Both the position numbers and the translations under genes were made by a program. Positions 38,801 to 49,100 of a stretch of DNA of 64,000 nucleotides are shown here, in pieces. Each line of letters starts with the position of its first letter. Positions within the stretch are counted from its first letter, which is position 1. The stretch is from Peltaster fructicola (lineage: Eukaryota > Ascomycota > Dothideomycetes): positions 1,178,001 through 1,242,000 of the forward strand of contig CP051141.1 of NCBI GenBank assembly GCA_001592805.2, given 5' to 3'. The notes below the pieces were generated by a model that saw only the letters and a list, made by a program, of their open reading frames with translations, did not search any database and had not been told where the DNA came from.

Positions 38801-40843
38801 CTGCTGCAGTATACCATGGAGAACGTGGTGTTCCACCTCCTGCACAAACGCATACCACATTATGCATTCTCAACACTCACAAAGTGGTACCGAAGCAAGA
38901 AACCGCGGGATCTGACCAAAGTGCTGGACTACTTCGTCTCACGGACTCAGCTAGATCTAGAGATCTTGGATGCCAATGAACTCATCCCGAGGACATCTGA
39001 GCAAGCACGTCTGCTTGGAGTTGACTTTTTCTCAGTCTTTAGCAGAGGATCGCAGTTCAAGGTCGAATCTCTAATGTTCCGCATTGCAAAGCCAGAGTCT
39101 TTCGTTCTAGTCTCGCCGTCTCGAAAGCAGGTCGGGGCACAGAATGCTCTCGAGTGTTTGCCGCTGGTTATGGAGCCACAATCCGCCTTCTACAACAGTC
39201 CTCTGCTGGTCTTGGACTTTCAGAGCTTATATCCCAGCGTGATGATCGCGTATAACTACTGCTATTCGACCTGCTTAGGCCGCATCACTAATTGGCGAGG
39301 CACGAACAAGATGGGTTTTGCTGACTTCAAGAGGACGCCTGGACTGCTAGAGCTGGTCAAGGACAAGCTCAACCTAGCACCAAACGGCATGATGTATGTC
39401 AAGCCTGAGATGCGCAAATCACTGCTGGCAAAGATGTTGGGCGAGATCCTCGAGACTCGTGTCATGGTCAAGAGCGGCATGAAGGTCGACAAAGATGACA
39501 AGACATTGCAGCAATTGCTCAACAACAGACAATTGGCACTCAAGCTCATTGCCAACGTTACTTATGGTTACACCTCGGCTAGTTTCTCTGGACGTATGCC
39601 ATGCTCAGAGATAGCAGACTCGATAGTACAGACCGGACGAGAGACACTCGAAAAGACTATCGCCTTCATCCACTCGGTCGAGAAGTGGGGTGCTGAGGTC
39701 GTCTATGGCGACACAGATAGTCTGTTTGTGTACCTCAAGGGTCGATCACGAGATGAGGCATTCAAGATTGGAGACGAGATCGCCAAGGAGGTCACCAACA
39801 TGAACCCACGGCCCATAAAGCTCAAATTCGAGAAAGTCTACCATCCATGTGTGCTGTTAGCGAAGAAGCGTTACGTTGGCTACAAGTACGAGTCGCCCAA
39901 GCAGAAAGTGCCGGACTTTGACGCAAAAGGCATTGAGACTGTCCGACGAGACGGCACACCAGCTGAGCAGAAGATCGAAGAGAAAGCATTGAAGCTTTTG
40001 TTTCGCACCTCCGACCTCAGCGAGGTTAAAGACTACTTCCAGAAGCAATGCGCCAAGATTATGGCTGGCAGATTCTCCGTTCAGGACTTCTGCTTTGCAA
40101 AAGAGGTGAAGCTTGGCACTTACGCTGACAAAGGTCCGCCACCACCTGGGGCTCTGATCGCCACGAAGCGAATGCTGCGAGACCCTCGTCTAGAGCCACA
40201 ATATGGCGAAAGAGTGCCGTATATTGTCATTGCAGGAGCACCAGGAGCACGACTCTTTGAGAGGTGCGTCGAACCTGAGAGATTGTTGTATGACGAGCAT
40301 GCAGAACTCGATGCTGAGTACTACATCTCGAAGAATATCATTCCGCCGCTGGAACGAATCTTCAATCTGGTCGGAGCCAACGTCAGACAGTGGTTCGATG
40401 AGATGCCCAAGGTTCAGCGCATCAGATTACTGGGAGGACCCAAGGAAGGTGAGATTGTTAAGGGCAAAAAGACAATGGAAAGCTTCATGGGCAGCTCTCT
40501 CTGTATTGTCTGCCGGGACAAGCTGCCTCCGGTAAGACCACAAGCTGATGTCTTGCCGCTACCGCTGTGTGCGACCTGCAGATATGAGCACACCCAGCAG
40601 AGTTTATTGGAGCTACAGAAGAAAATGCAGACGGTCGAGAAGAGAGCATCAGATCTGCGCACCGTATGCCGCAGCTGTGCTGACTTGGCGTTTGGAGATG
40701 AAGTCAAGTGCGACAGTAGAGACTGTCCTGTGTTCTATACAAGGATCAAAGCTGAGACGCATCTGAATGTCGCTCAGTCTGGAATCAGAAGAGTGCTCCA
40801 AGAGCTGGAGCAGGAGGCTAATTTGGATGCATTGGTTTGGTAG
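35825..40843 (+). CDS. rev3: DNA polymerase zeta catalytic subunit Rev3
   Basis: B-family translesion polymerase that extends past lesions and underlies much induced mutagenesis. 1672 residues, one exon. N-terminal domain reads VFRVRLNCVDHYQGNPGPLD and FVAYISLVKGVPFFGYNVG. A long disordered middle (residues ~430-660) follows, then the polymerase core: motif A DFQSLYPSVMIAYNYCYS near 1130, motif B NVTYGYTSASFSGRMPCSE near 1243, motif C YGDTDSLFVYLKG near 1293. C-terminal CysA (CIVCRDKL with CATC, from ~1559) and CysB (CRSC with KCDSRDC, ~1614-1635, expected [4Fe-4S] ligands). The exonuclease region lacks the usual catalytic acidic set, as expected for Rev3. Complete. Confidence 0.97.
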   Translation: MAKDVEVFRVRLNCVDHYQGNPGPLDPPIWGARSLSATQRPELPSVPIIRVFGSTQTGQKVCAHIHGAFPYLFIPYTESLETEHLEHYISQLRQAIDHALALSYRRNPYDNPRSSTFVAYISLVKGVPFFGYNVGYRYYLKIYLLNPLHMTRFADLLQQGAILKRAFQPYEAHLQYLLQWMCDFNLFGCAYIETNKPKFRLPLPVCDDLETPSHLWHDHSVREDQTLSETLFPRQSHCQIELDIRVEDILNRLEITQRSLHHNFVERLSQLDDLPAAEKWVHSMAGLWKDETKRRKRRMGLADTSSSPFPPEVLVSMSADPRNDSKGGWIHEDEFREMVEELAKQEKQMRGGDDITFDSFVAQATDDDNVQTIFASVGELFQDKLMEAFTTADPADDTGLYGTQAPKVKLEADQLVDIGRITQVVNDQEAGEIDEEAVRIRAIVQRKKLRAQEAKEIAKLQNGLGETDEAQSSDASAHNTPRKRRNDGAVQSTPKRFRFADETSPSPTKRVAFKVQDITSNTSAPLRKEAHVVEELNMPPSGQPPQPSQHSSQASQNGRLNFVLVKNPHDPATIARLSQQNGSKKSGQKDKLSEQESDMSLQVPSKSSNTSADTTGTKSTDPKRLQVPTALIKNYARAFKPPHDANVFLFGDAPPTLEVVQTTVSPSVIYQDAYYSDETDVPERPREYAGQEFRLESTTLPYLPNFDQHGGQEVRKIVQPDRATQDLLDQRRQRQCSLIHWEIMKPPPTWNDVNAWLAQEHKTQQDDLENFDVEGAAPSSQFKRKRRPNEELSQIEGPTQKHKHGFKYSQRKASTSVQHETGYMSTMSLEVHVNSRADLAPDPERDEVNMVVWCIRDEQMEGDGQVGAVVLSDSDDPQLFDRVKHAIGPHVQVEQEDNELDLINHMVDTVRAYDPDVLTGYEVHNGSWGYLIERARLHYEFDLPNEFSRMKSQSHGRFGKDADRWGFNQTSTVRITGRHTINIWRAMRSELNLLQYTMENVVFHLLHKRIPHYAFSTLTKWYRSKKPRDLTKVLDYFVSRTQLDLEILDANELIPRTSEQARLLGVDFFSVFSRGSQFKVESLMFRIAKPESFVLVSPSRKQVGAQNALECLPLVMEPQSAFYNSPLLVLDFQSLYPSVMIAYNYCYSTCLGRITNWRGTNKMGFADFKRTPGLLELVKDKLNLAPNGMMYVKPEMRKSLLAKMLGEILETRVMVKSGMKVDKDDKTLQQLLNNRQLALKLIANVTYGYTSASFSGRMPCSEIADSIVQTGRETLEKTIAFIHSVEKWGAEVVYGDTDSLFVYLKGRSRDEAFKIGDEIAKEVTNMNPRPIKLKFEKVYHPCVLLAKKRYVGYKYESPKQKVPDFDAKGIETVRRDGTPAEQKIEEKALKLLFRTSDLSEVKDYFQKQCAKIMAGRFSVQDFCFAKEVKLGTYADKGPPPPGALIATKRMLRDPRLEPQYGERVPYIVIAGAPGARLFERCVEPERLLYDEHAELDAEYYISKNIIPPLERIFNLVGANVRQWFDEMPKVQRIRLLGGPKEGEIVKGKKTMESFMGSSLCIVCRDKLPPVRPQADVLPLPLCATCRYEHTQQSLLELQKKMQTVEKRASDLRTVCRSCADLAFGDEVKCDSRDCPVFYTRIKAETHLNVAQSGIRRVLQELEQEANLDALVW

Positions 40844-41109
40844 CATAGAGCTGTATGCCTCGCGGCAATGTACTATATTGAGATCGCCAGTAGTATCTGT
40901 ACTGGTGGTCTGCCAAACGACCTCTATGGTCTTGACTTGATGTGACATATTGCTTGTGCAGTACTGCTCAGTATTATGAGCATCTTAGATGCGAGGAGCC
41001 ACCTCACATCTGACGAGCTCATTCTTGACATACCTCATGTACTAGACCAACTCGTGGTCGCGGCATGCTCGCTCGCAGAAGAGGATATTCACGACTTTCC
41101 GCCATTCTT

Positions 41110-41960
41110 TCAAGTGTGATCCATTGCATCGAGAGATACTCCCGGAGGTAGTCTGCCCTCGTTGAGACACTTCTCCAACTGTTGCACCTCTGCCAGGGTC
41201 TTTGCGCTCCGAATCAACGTTTCGATACTCTTCTTCTCTTGATCTGTGAGCTTCAGCTGTGACTGCTTGGCTGAGCCATTGAGTCTTGGTGCAAAGCTGC
41301 CAGCGTTCTTTGAGCGCGATGCTAAAATGCTGCGTGCTTGTTCGTTTGGCTCCTTTGCTGTACCGAAGAGCTCTGTTGCACGTTTGCGCTCAACGTCCTT
41401 GACTTTTTGGAAATCGAGGAAGCGAATCTGTGGTGCGAGATGGAGAATCCAGTAGCGATAGTTCTGCAGGTGGTCAGCGCATATCGAAAGCCAATCATGA
41501 AGAACTCACTTCTCTTCCTGTGACTGGATTGTCTACCAAGGACACATGTGTGAGTCTTGCGAAGTCACGAAGAGACTCGAGTTCTGCCAGTTCGGAGATG
41601 TTGTTCTGCGCAAGGACAAGAGTTGTGACATTGGGCAGGCTCTTTGCGAGGTTTGATTGTATGCTTCGTATCCTGTTGCGCGAGCATAGGAGTGTGTGTA
41701 GCCTCGGGCTCAGAGGAAAATTTCCGAGTGTGTCGATGTCGTTGTCCGTGAAGTCGATGCTCTCATGGTCGCGAGCTGAACCCAAGTTCTCGACTGCTGG
41801 GATCTTGTGACCTTGAAGACTATGTATCAACTAGCTCTTTGCGAGTATCTGTCCTTCTAAGGACGGTGAGGGTTAGCATACCTCGTAGATCAAGCTCGCG
41901 CTCCTTCAGTGGGTTCGTGTAGGACAGCGAGTTTGCGATGAGTTCTGTCGTGAGCAACAT
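41110..41960 (-). CDS. lea1: U2 snRNP A' protein (Lea1)
   Basis: Leucine-rich-repeat protein that with U2B'' binds stem-loop IV of U2 snRNA. Minus-strand exons are 41960-41882, 41811-41510 and 41463-41110, introns 70 and 46 nt, total 244 residues. It starts MLLTTELIANSLSYTNPLKE, then RELDLRGHKIPAVENLG (typical U2A' start). LRR units include DFTDNDIDTLGNFPL, LCSRNRIRSI and LAQNNISELAELESL, and the LRR cap is VDNPVTGRENYRYWILHLAP followed by RFLDFQKVKDVER. Convergent with rev3 (266 bp between stops). Confidence 0.93.
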
Positions 41961-42561
41961 CGTTGCCGATCACGTATGGCGATTACGCGTCAGTGACAGG
42001 AATAGTCGACGTGTCGGTCAATGGCAGAGAGGTGAAGTGGTAGGCACGTGCTGTCAGGAAAGTTTTGTGACATCGAAGTTCTCACGTCACTTCACACTCA
42101 GGAAGTCTGTGTCAACGACCACGCAATACATCACGCTCACATCAACATTGTACAGCACAGCTGCAATAGCAGCGCTCCGTACATGGACGCTGCTACCAAT
42201 CCACGTTCTTGGGAGCAGTGATCTCGGAAATGCTAACCCGCGCTGCGCCACAATGGCGACAGATTGGAATACGATTGTCTGCTCTATCCTGTCGTACAAC
42301 TCATGGCTTGGATCAGATTGTGATGGCAACCTTTACAACAACCTACAGCCTGACAGTCTTCGCACCGTCTGCATTGGCATCGACCCTTCCCTTCTACAGT
42401 CCTCGTTGTAATGAAGCTTAAGGACCTCAGCAGACTCGACAACCACAACTTAGGTAAACGTGAAAGGAACAGAAAGACCTGCAGGACTTACTTCGCTACG
42501 TCCTAGATACGACACTAGCCTTACCAGCACTGATCTCGCTTCCACAAGTGATGAGATTTGC
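41961..42561. other. Intergenic ~600 bp
   Basis: A plus-strand 157-codon frame (41938-42411) begins inside the lea1 first exon region, lacks a recognised domain and overlaps the lea1 promoter. I do not call it a gene. Confidence 0.35.
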
Positions 42562-43326
42562 CTAGTCTTCCATGGCTATACCCTCGTTCGGTCTCACATA
42601 CACAGTGTCCCACTCGCTGAATGTGGCGGACAGGAGTCTCCAGAACTCCAGATGAAGATCAATCAGTCTGAATTTCATCCAGCCAACATCATGGCGTCGA
42701 GAACCTTCAATTTCCTCTTCCCCTTCATCGTAAGGCGTTTCTTTGGTATCATCTCCCGAGTGCTGTGACCAGTCGAATGTGTCAAAGTCTGGCAAGCCAG
42801 CTTCGTACCACTCGTCCTCAGCTCTGATGATGTTGACATACGTGTCAGACTCTAGCATGGCTCTCCCCCCGAATACATCCATTGGATCCGCTAGAATAGA
42901 GTCCATACTCTCCCTATCAATGGCGATGCAGTATGAGAACCGAGGAATGCGGCCTTTGATGAGAGCCTGGACAGCTGGCTCTGTCGAGGGGTATTCTGCT
43001 CTGCCAGCCGTGTCTGCCCATTGCCTGAACTTTCGTCGAACAGCATCCTTGCTCGCGCCGTCCAGAGCTGGGTCCTCCTGTACACTCCAGTCATGTCGTG
43101 CCAGTACCTGTACATCAATCTCGTCATCCCTTTCAAAGCATTGCTGTATAACCACTTCGAGACGTCTCATGACCTCAGTCCAGGCTTCGTCGTCGCCGTA
43201 TGTGCAGCGCATCACTACGAATCCCCACTTCGGCATTTGGAACGTGTTCAGCTGATACCATATGTCGTGGGAGGCTTTACGAGTGACACCATCGAAGGCT
43301 TGCATTGGATCCCATGGTTCGTCCAT
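42562..43326 (-). CDS. Uncharacterised 254-residue protein
   Basis: Intact single-exon frame. First ATG at 43326 (MDEPWDPMQAFDGVTRKASH); the frame extends a few codons further without ATG. Sequence is globular in look: WYQLNTFQMPKWGFVVMRC, YGDDEAWTEVMRRLEVVIQ, RFSYCIAIDRESMDSILA, YVNIIRAEDEWYEAGLPDF, and a C-terminal HDVGWMKFRLIDLHLEFW. Acidic overall, no signal peptide, no membrane helix. Such short proteins appear in many-copy families in Pezizomycotina, but I cannot name this one. Divergent from dib1. Confidence 0.75.
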   Translation of the reverse strand: MDEPWDPMQAFDGVTRKASHDIWYQLNTFQMPKWGFVVMRCTYGDDEAWTEVMRRLEVVIQQCFERDDEIDVQVLARHDWSVQEDPALDGASKDAVRRKFRQWADTAGRAEYPSTEPAVQALIKGRIPRFSYCIAIDRESMDSILADPMDVFGGRAMLESDTYVNIIRAEDEWYEAGLPDFDTFDWSQHSGDDTKETPYDEGEEEIEGSRRHDVGWMKFRLIDLHLEFWRLLSATFSEWDTVYVRPNEGIAMED

Positions 43327-43742
43327 CGCTGCTTTCGTCACACCTGGTGGCTAGTGAGAACGAGCGGTGCGTGAGAAGGTGTCTGCTGTTCCGAAGTCGT
43401 GGGACTTTCCTTTGTTGAGCCGCCAAGAAGACATGATTCTCGTGAACGAGCTGCCAGACTTCGTTATGTAAAGCTTGATGGGCGCCAGTGGGTGACGTCG
43501 AGTTCTGAACGACGGGGAGAGCGTGCACGCACTTGACTGAAGGTATCAGGCATGATGAGGAAGTTGAGGAGGAAGGCGCGCAGGGAAGGAGATGCTTTAC
43601 AGACGACCGTCGTTTCCTGACGCGGAACAACCGACACACATTTCACGGCCTAGACTACTACAAACCACCAGCTATCCTATCACCTCTCTGACCACACGCG
43701 CCACCTCACTTCTACCACACACTCGCCGAAGCTTGACGCAAC
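43327..43742. promoter_or_regulatory. Divergent promoter region upstream of dib1
   Basis: 416 bp between divergent start codons. The part near dib1 is CA/CT-rich (leader-like). No specific element identified. Confidence 0.4.
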
Positions 43743-44174
43743 ATGGGTTCAGTCGTCATTCCGCATCTAGTCAGTGCCTGGCATGTCGACCAGGCCATCA
43801 TGTCGGAGGAGGACCGCCTAGTCGTCATTCGCTTCGGTCGCGACGCAGATACCGAGTGCATGATGCAGGACGAAGTGCTCTACAAGGTCGCAGATCGAGT
43901 CAGGAACTTTGCCGCCATTTACGTCTGCGATCTCGACCAGGTACCAGACTTCAAGCAAATGTACGAGCTCTACGATACCTGCACGATCATGTTCTTCTTT
44001 CGCAACAAGCACATGATGTGTGATTTCGGTACCGGTAACAACAACAAGCTCAACTGGGTGTTGGAAGACAAGCAAGAGCTGATAGACATCATCGAGACGA
44101 TTTACAAGGGTGCTAAAAAGGGCAGAGGTCTTGTGGTCAGCCCGAAGGACTACTCCACTCGATACAGGTATTGA
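43743..44174 (+). CDS. dib1: U5 snRNP protein Dib1 (DIM1/TXNL4A)
   Basis: Thioredoxin-fold component of the U4/U6.U5 tri-snRNP that must leave before spliceosome activation. 143 residues, exactly the family length, no intron. It starts GSVVIPHLVSAWHVDQAIM and continues with EDRLVVIRFGRDADTECMMQ, CDLDQVPDFKQMYELYD, TIMFFFRNKHMMCDFGTGN and ends AKKGRGLVVSPKDYSTRYRY. Near-identical to orthologues across eukaryotes. The second spliceosome gene within 2 kb. Confidence 0.97.
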   Translation: MGSVVIPHLVSAWHVDQAIMSEEDRLVVIRFGRDADTECMMQDEVLYKVADRVRNFAAIYVCDLDQVPDFKQMYELYDTCTIMFFFRNKHMMCDFGTGNNNKLNWVLEDKQELIDIIETIYKGAKKGRGLVVSPKDYSTRYRY

Positions 44175-44684
44175 GGACTGTGCCTGAGTGCTTCGAAGTA
44201 CAACCATAGTGCTGCAACTTGCTGCACAGTATTGTCATGGCAAAGCTTAGCAGAGGTATCGACACGACAATGCCTTGTACCATTCTGCGGTCCCAAATGG
44301 GATCATGATAGCGATGAAAGAAGTACGACGAACCGGTTTGTCTCTCTTGCAGATCTATACCTCAGAACCACTTGCTGATCACTTAGACTATCCGCCACAT
44401 CCAGAACGTCTGTAAGTACTGCACGCGTAACGTCTCCAGGCATTGATTCAAGATGCTGGTGCCCATGTCTTGAAAGCAGTCGCTCCCATGACCCTTGCTA
44501 TCTGGAATCGAAACGCATTCCTGCGATATGGCTTAATACCGTCACGCTGTATGACACCACAAATGTGCCTAAAACCGGTCACAATCGGTTCATAATACAC
44601 TGCATCTGCTTGCACTGCGCACAGGCACTCTATCACAAGTTGGTCATAAGTCTGCTAGTCCCGCCAGCTTTGTCGTCTTCCACT
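44175..44684. other. Intergenic between convergent genes
   Basis: No gene, RNA or repeat recognised. Confidence 0.4.
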
Positions 44685-45315
44685 TCAGAATCTGTTCCTA
44701 GCCATCTTCTCCTCCTCGCTTCCTGCTACTGAAAACGACTCTGAGCTCAGCTTGGCAGGACTGAGAGTGTTGAAGATATCATAGCCCATCAACGGGTTCA
44801 ACTCAGGCGAGGAGTCCTCATGATCGATGAGGTTGAAGCCCAGAGGGCCCAGAGGTTTCGTCAAGGCATCAGAGATCTTGCGTGAGTGTGCTCTCACTCG
44901 GTCCAGCCGAGATTCTCTACTTGTTCTTCTGATATCGCCGCCGCCCACTGACAGAGCTGGGCTTCTGGGACTTGATGTTGGTTTCGCCGATGCGTACTCT
45001 TCGTATGGTGGTAATGGTCGGTCTGTGAATGTGGAACTGGGCGACGAGCGAAGTGGTTGTAAGCCTTCGTACATGTGCTTGGCATCCTCTTTAGCAACTT
45101 CTCGGATGAAGGTTTGTTGCATTTCAGTAAGTCCAGGGATAGATACATCTTCTCTTCGGAAGTCTGTCGGTGCACTCTGCACATTGCTGTTAGTCTAATG
45201 ATCTGTGCGATCTAGAGATGCTTACGATATGTAAGGTCGATCTCTCATCGTCATCTCTGTCACAGATTGATAGCAGACGACGGACGAGCTCGCCCATTCT
45301 TTCTGAGAACTTCAT
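44685..45315 (-). CDS. Uncharacterised 193-residue protein, two exons
   Basis: Minus-strand exons are 45315-45226 (MKFSERMGELVRRLLSICDR) and 45176-44685, joined across a 49-nt intron (GTAAGC donor, GACTAAC branch, GCAG acceptor) in phase. Exon 2 reads FRREDVSIPGLTEMQQTFI, REVAKEDAKHMYEGLQPL and a Ser/Pro-rich remainder with RLDRVRAHSRKISDALTKPL and DHEDSSPELNPLMGYDIF. Disordered, with possible phosphorylation sites, no membrane segment. Family not recognised. ATG choice: an upstream in-frame extension contains only a TTG. Confidence 0.6.
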
Positions 45316-46118
45316 TGCTGAGTTGTGTGTGGGAAATAAGAGAGTGATGGACGCTGGAAAGAACGAGGGATTGATAAACGCTTTCAAGACAAATGAATGA
45401 CTGAAGAGCGAAGGACAGAAGGTCGGTTGATTGAATCACAGTCTCATCGAAGAGCCAGGTGGTTGCCCTTAGATACGAAGAGGAGTCTCAGAGCCGTGTC
45501 ATGGGAATTATCGTTGCCTTGCTCAAAGAGCATTGACGACTGTGTCAGCCAAGACTCGTGGCAGTGATTGACTGTCCTTGCTTTTGATTGCCGAACATAC
45601 ATTCCTCGCGAACTTAGTGCTTTCCATTGAGCTGGAATGTGTTGGACACTGAGACAAGACCCTGATATTTGTTCCTCACCTGTTGCGAAGAAGACTCAGG
45701 CTCTGCAAGACGACGAGCAGCACGATCGTTACTCACGAGCAGACGATACTATCAGCTCACAGTATAGGTGATAAGCTGTTCGTCGAGTGTGTCGTTAGCA
45801 ACGTGATCTCAACGAGGGAGTCAAAGGCACGTCGGTACCACATTCCACTGAGCTCAATGCCGCACACGGCGATTACCGTTTCATATTCCAGCCCATTGTG
45901 CTCACCAAATTGGACCATTACGCGTGTACTAGATCTGCATTCGTAGGAACGGACAGCCGTCAGCTTGCGATTGTCTTAGGGAATGAAGTGCGACGCTTCG
46001 CGCCGCCGCAAGGTTCGCCGACATTGTGGCACACGGGCGCGTTCGAATGGACGCGTCTTTAGTTCCTACACTCGTCATATCTATCATTACATCTGCACAG
46101 TGGGCAGCTACCAACACT
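45316..46118. other. Intergenic ~800 bp
   Basis: Promoter of the minus-strand gene ending at 44685 and the 3' flank of vps15. Nothing recognised. Confidence 0.4.
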
Positions 46119-49100
46119 CTACTGGTGGATGAAGATCTGTCCTGCTCGATTTGAGCTTACGATCATCCCGAATGGTCGCTCCAGCAAGGCAATGTCTGTA
46201 ATGCTGTCCAGATGACCGTTCAGCAAATGCTGTGCTGACAGTCTAATTTGGTCGTATCGAGAGGTCTTTGAATTGCTCTGACCACGCCTTGCAGAAGTAC
46301 TTGCTCCGACCTTATTGGATTCAATAGCTCCTGCAGGAGGCTGAGGCGAGTCAGCAGGCTTCTCACTGATAATTTTCGTATCCAGGTTCAGTGTGCTGAT
46401 GGTGTACGATGGCTTGGGATCAGTACCACTTCCACCAACCACTTTGCAGGCTTCGAGATGATCTGGATCCCAGAAGCGCACCTTGTTGTCTGGCCCGCCT
46501 GTAATCAGGAACGGCAGCTGAGTCTCGGAGTCCTTGGGGGACGGTTGTTGTGCAAGCAGTGCCGCCATGTACGACGACAGCGTGCCTGTGTCTACTCGAT
46601 CGACTGTATCTCCCGCTCTGGTCAGGAGAGCGTCACTCCGGCCGTCCTCTAAGTTGCGAAGCTCGTAATCACGCAGATTGATCTTGTCTCCTGCTGCAGG
46701 GACAACCGCGCGATACACCTCGATACAGATCACCTTCTCGATATCCCACACAGACACTTCGCCCAGATTGCTTCCGCCAGCGACACATACCCTGTTGCGT
46801 CTCGCAGCTTTCCTACTCGGATGAAGCTGCAGCCTTGTGATGCAAGCTGCAGCCGGGAAGGCCCACGAGCGCAGCTTCAGCCGGAATCGTATGTCCCACA
46901 GGTCAAGCACTCCATGGGTTGTACCAATCAGTAGCCAGTCGTGCTTTCTGCCAATGCAGAATGTCGTGATAGAGCCATGTTGAGCAGGGTTCCGGAACTC
47001 GAACACCACGTTCATCCTCCTGAGATCGACTGCAAGCACACGATTTGTGTTTGTCGCCAGCACAACTATATTGGTAGCATCTCGTCTCATGTGCTCCATG
47101 TGCACTGCATATTCGAGTGCCGACTCCGAGCGTGGGATCTGCCATTCTCTGAGCACCTTCAACTTGCCATACTTTGCTGACTGAGTCGACTCTGGACCAG
47201 CTTCGGTCACATCGACCTTCACGACCTGAAGTCTGCCATCATTACCAGCACATATGAAGGTATGTGTCGAGTCAACGAAGCAGAGGCTTGTCAGCCTGAC
47301 TCCTGCCGCCAGTCGATGGGTGGCTCGTGATCTATGGCTGACGTTTCTCTCTAATCGCTCGCTGTCCCACACCTTTACTGTTCCGTCGTCTGACGCTGAT
47401 AGGAAGAAGGCATGGTCCGGTGAGACGACCAACTGTGAGATCTTGCTAGTATGCTCATTCAGAACAGCCACCGTCCTGCCTTGAGGTCGCCAAAGTCCTG
47501 GGTTCTGCTGGCCGCCACTGCTTGGGATGTCTCCTCGCTTATTGGACTGGATGATTGGACCAAACTCGGCGACATCAACAGGAAAGCTGTCGACATACAC
47601 GTTGTCGAGCAGCTTGAGAACGTTCGGGTCACTGCCATCGTAGTTGTGTATGCTGCGGGAGCTTGCAATCTGAGTCAATGTGCTAGGTCGCTTAGGTGCT
47701 TGGTCTGAAGCAGATTCAGCAGGTCTCTGGAGCTGTCCGGTCGCTTGTAGGTCAGTAGTCGCAACCTCAGCAGCCGCTTTACCCAGGAGTATTGTAGCGC
47801 GGCTCTCTCGGTGCCGAAGAGCTCGGTCGACTTCCTTCGACAGCTGTTCTCCGCCTGGGCTAGGTGACGACGAAAGACTGTCAGAAGGTCGTTTGCTCAG
47901 TGTTCCGACTGTGAGCTTGCCGTTCTGCAAGCCCAATGGCGCTGAGCTTTTAGGCTGCAACGATGGTGAAGCATTATCTGCGTCTGATGGTGCTTCTACT
48001 AGCTGCTGTGCTGCAGCAGCAGCTTGGACATGCCGACCATATGATGTCGGATCGTTGTCAAAAAGTACAGTATGCGGCCTAATCTTGAGCTTAGCAATGC
48101 TCACGACATCGTCGTAGATGTCCTTGGCATCGTGTTCATCATCAGTATTTCTACGATGGGACACTCGCCAGATGTACTCGCGGAATGCCAAGAACTTGAA
48201 CTCATCCTCGCTGTGCATCCCAGCACTGCGAAGACGTCCAATGTATTGCTCGTCCTCATCGTTCTTCGGCACACGTGCTAGTGACTTTGCATTGGTGAGA
48301 TCGGCCACGGACGATTGTGGTGGGACCTGGCCTGTGCCGTGATATGAAAGCCTTCTTGAGTCCTTAGCCGACTTCCAGAAGACTCCTCTATCGACTCGCG
48401 TGGCCCAGGACATGGCAAGGTCCAGCACTGTCCTGGGTAGCGGCTTCCGTAGAGAGTCTAGAATCTCACTTTCCGACAGCGTGGCAACCGGAGTCTTCAG
48501 ATATGGTGCAATTAGAGGCGTTACCAGTACTCTGATATCCGCTACCGATAGAAATATTATGGCAGCAGCCACGAAATGAGCAGCTGCTTCCCGGATCCAT
48601 AGGTTCGGATGCATAGTGAACCGAGCCACGGTATCTATGAGCTCCCAAGTTTTTGGTCTCTGCAACAAGCCAAGCTCTGCCATGCTGGCCAGGGACCGTA
48701 ATGCTTGCTCGACAACAAAGTCTTGTGGATCGGTGAGTGCTTGCAGCATGAGAGGCAGTATGAAGTCTTCGATGCTGGCGCCTCCGACATATACTGATAT
48801 GCCGACTATCGTCTTGAAGAAGTCACATTTCAACTGCCAGTTCGGGTCGTTGAGATATGTGTTCAGATGGCTGAGTATGACATCTGCAGCTTTTGCTTCT
48901 CCAAAGAAGACACACAGACTTGTCACTGACGATAGAAATGCTCGACGAACAGCAGTGTTGTTGTCTGTGAGAAAGACTTTGGTCTGTGCTTCGAACTCAT
49001 TGACGAGATCTGCTCTCGTGGCGTCGTAAGAGTCGAATGGCGTAAGTCCTGTGCTATCGTCATCAACAGCAGTCTGTGCGGGTAAAGAGCCATCGGCTCG

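Noticed and set aside
41938-42411. 157-codon plus-strand frame starting with ATG
   Set aside because: It starts inside the first exon of lea1 on the other strand, has no recognisable domain and no splice-linked neighbours.
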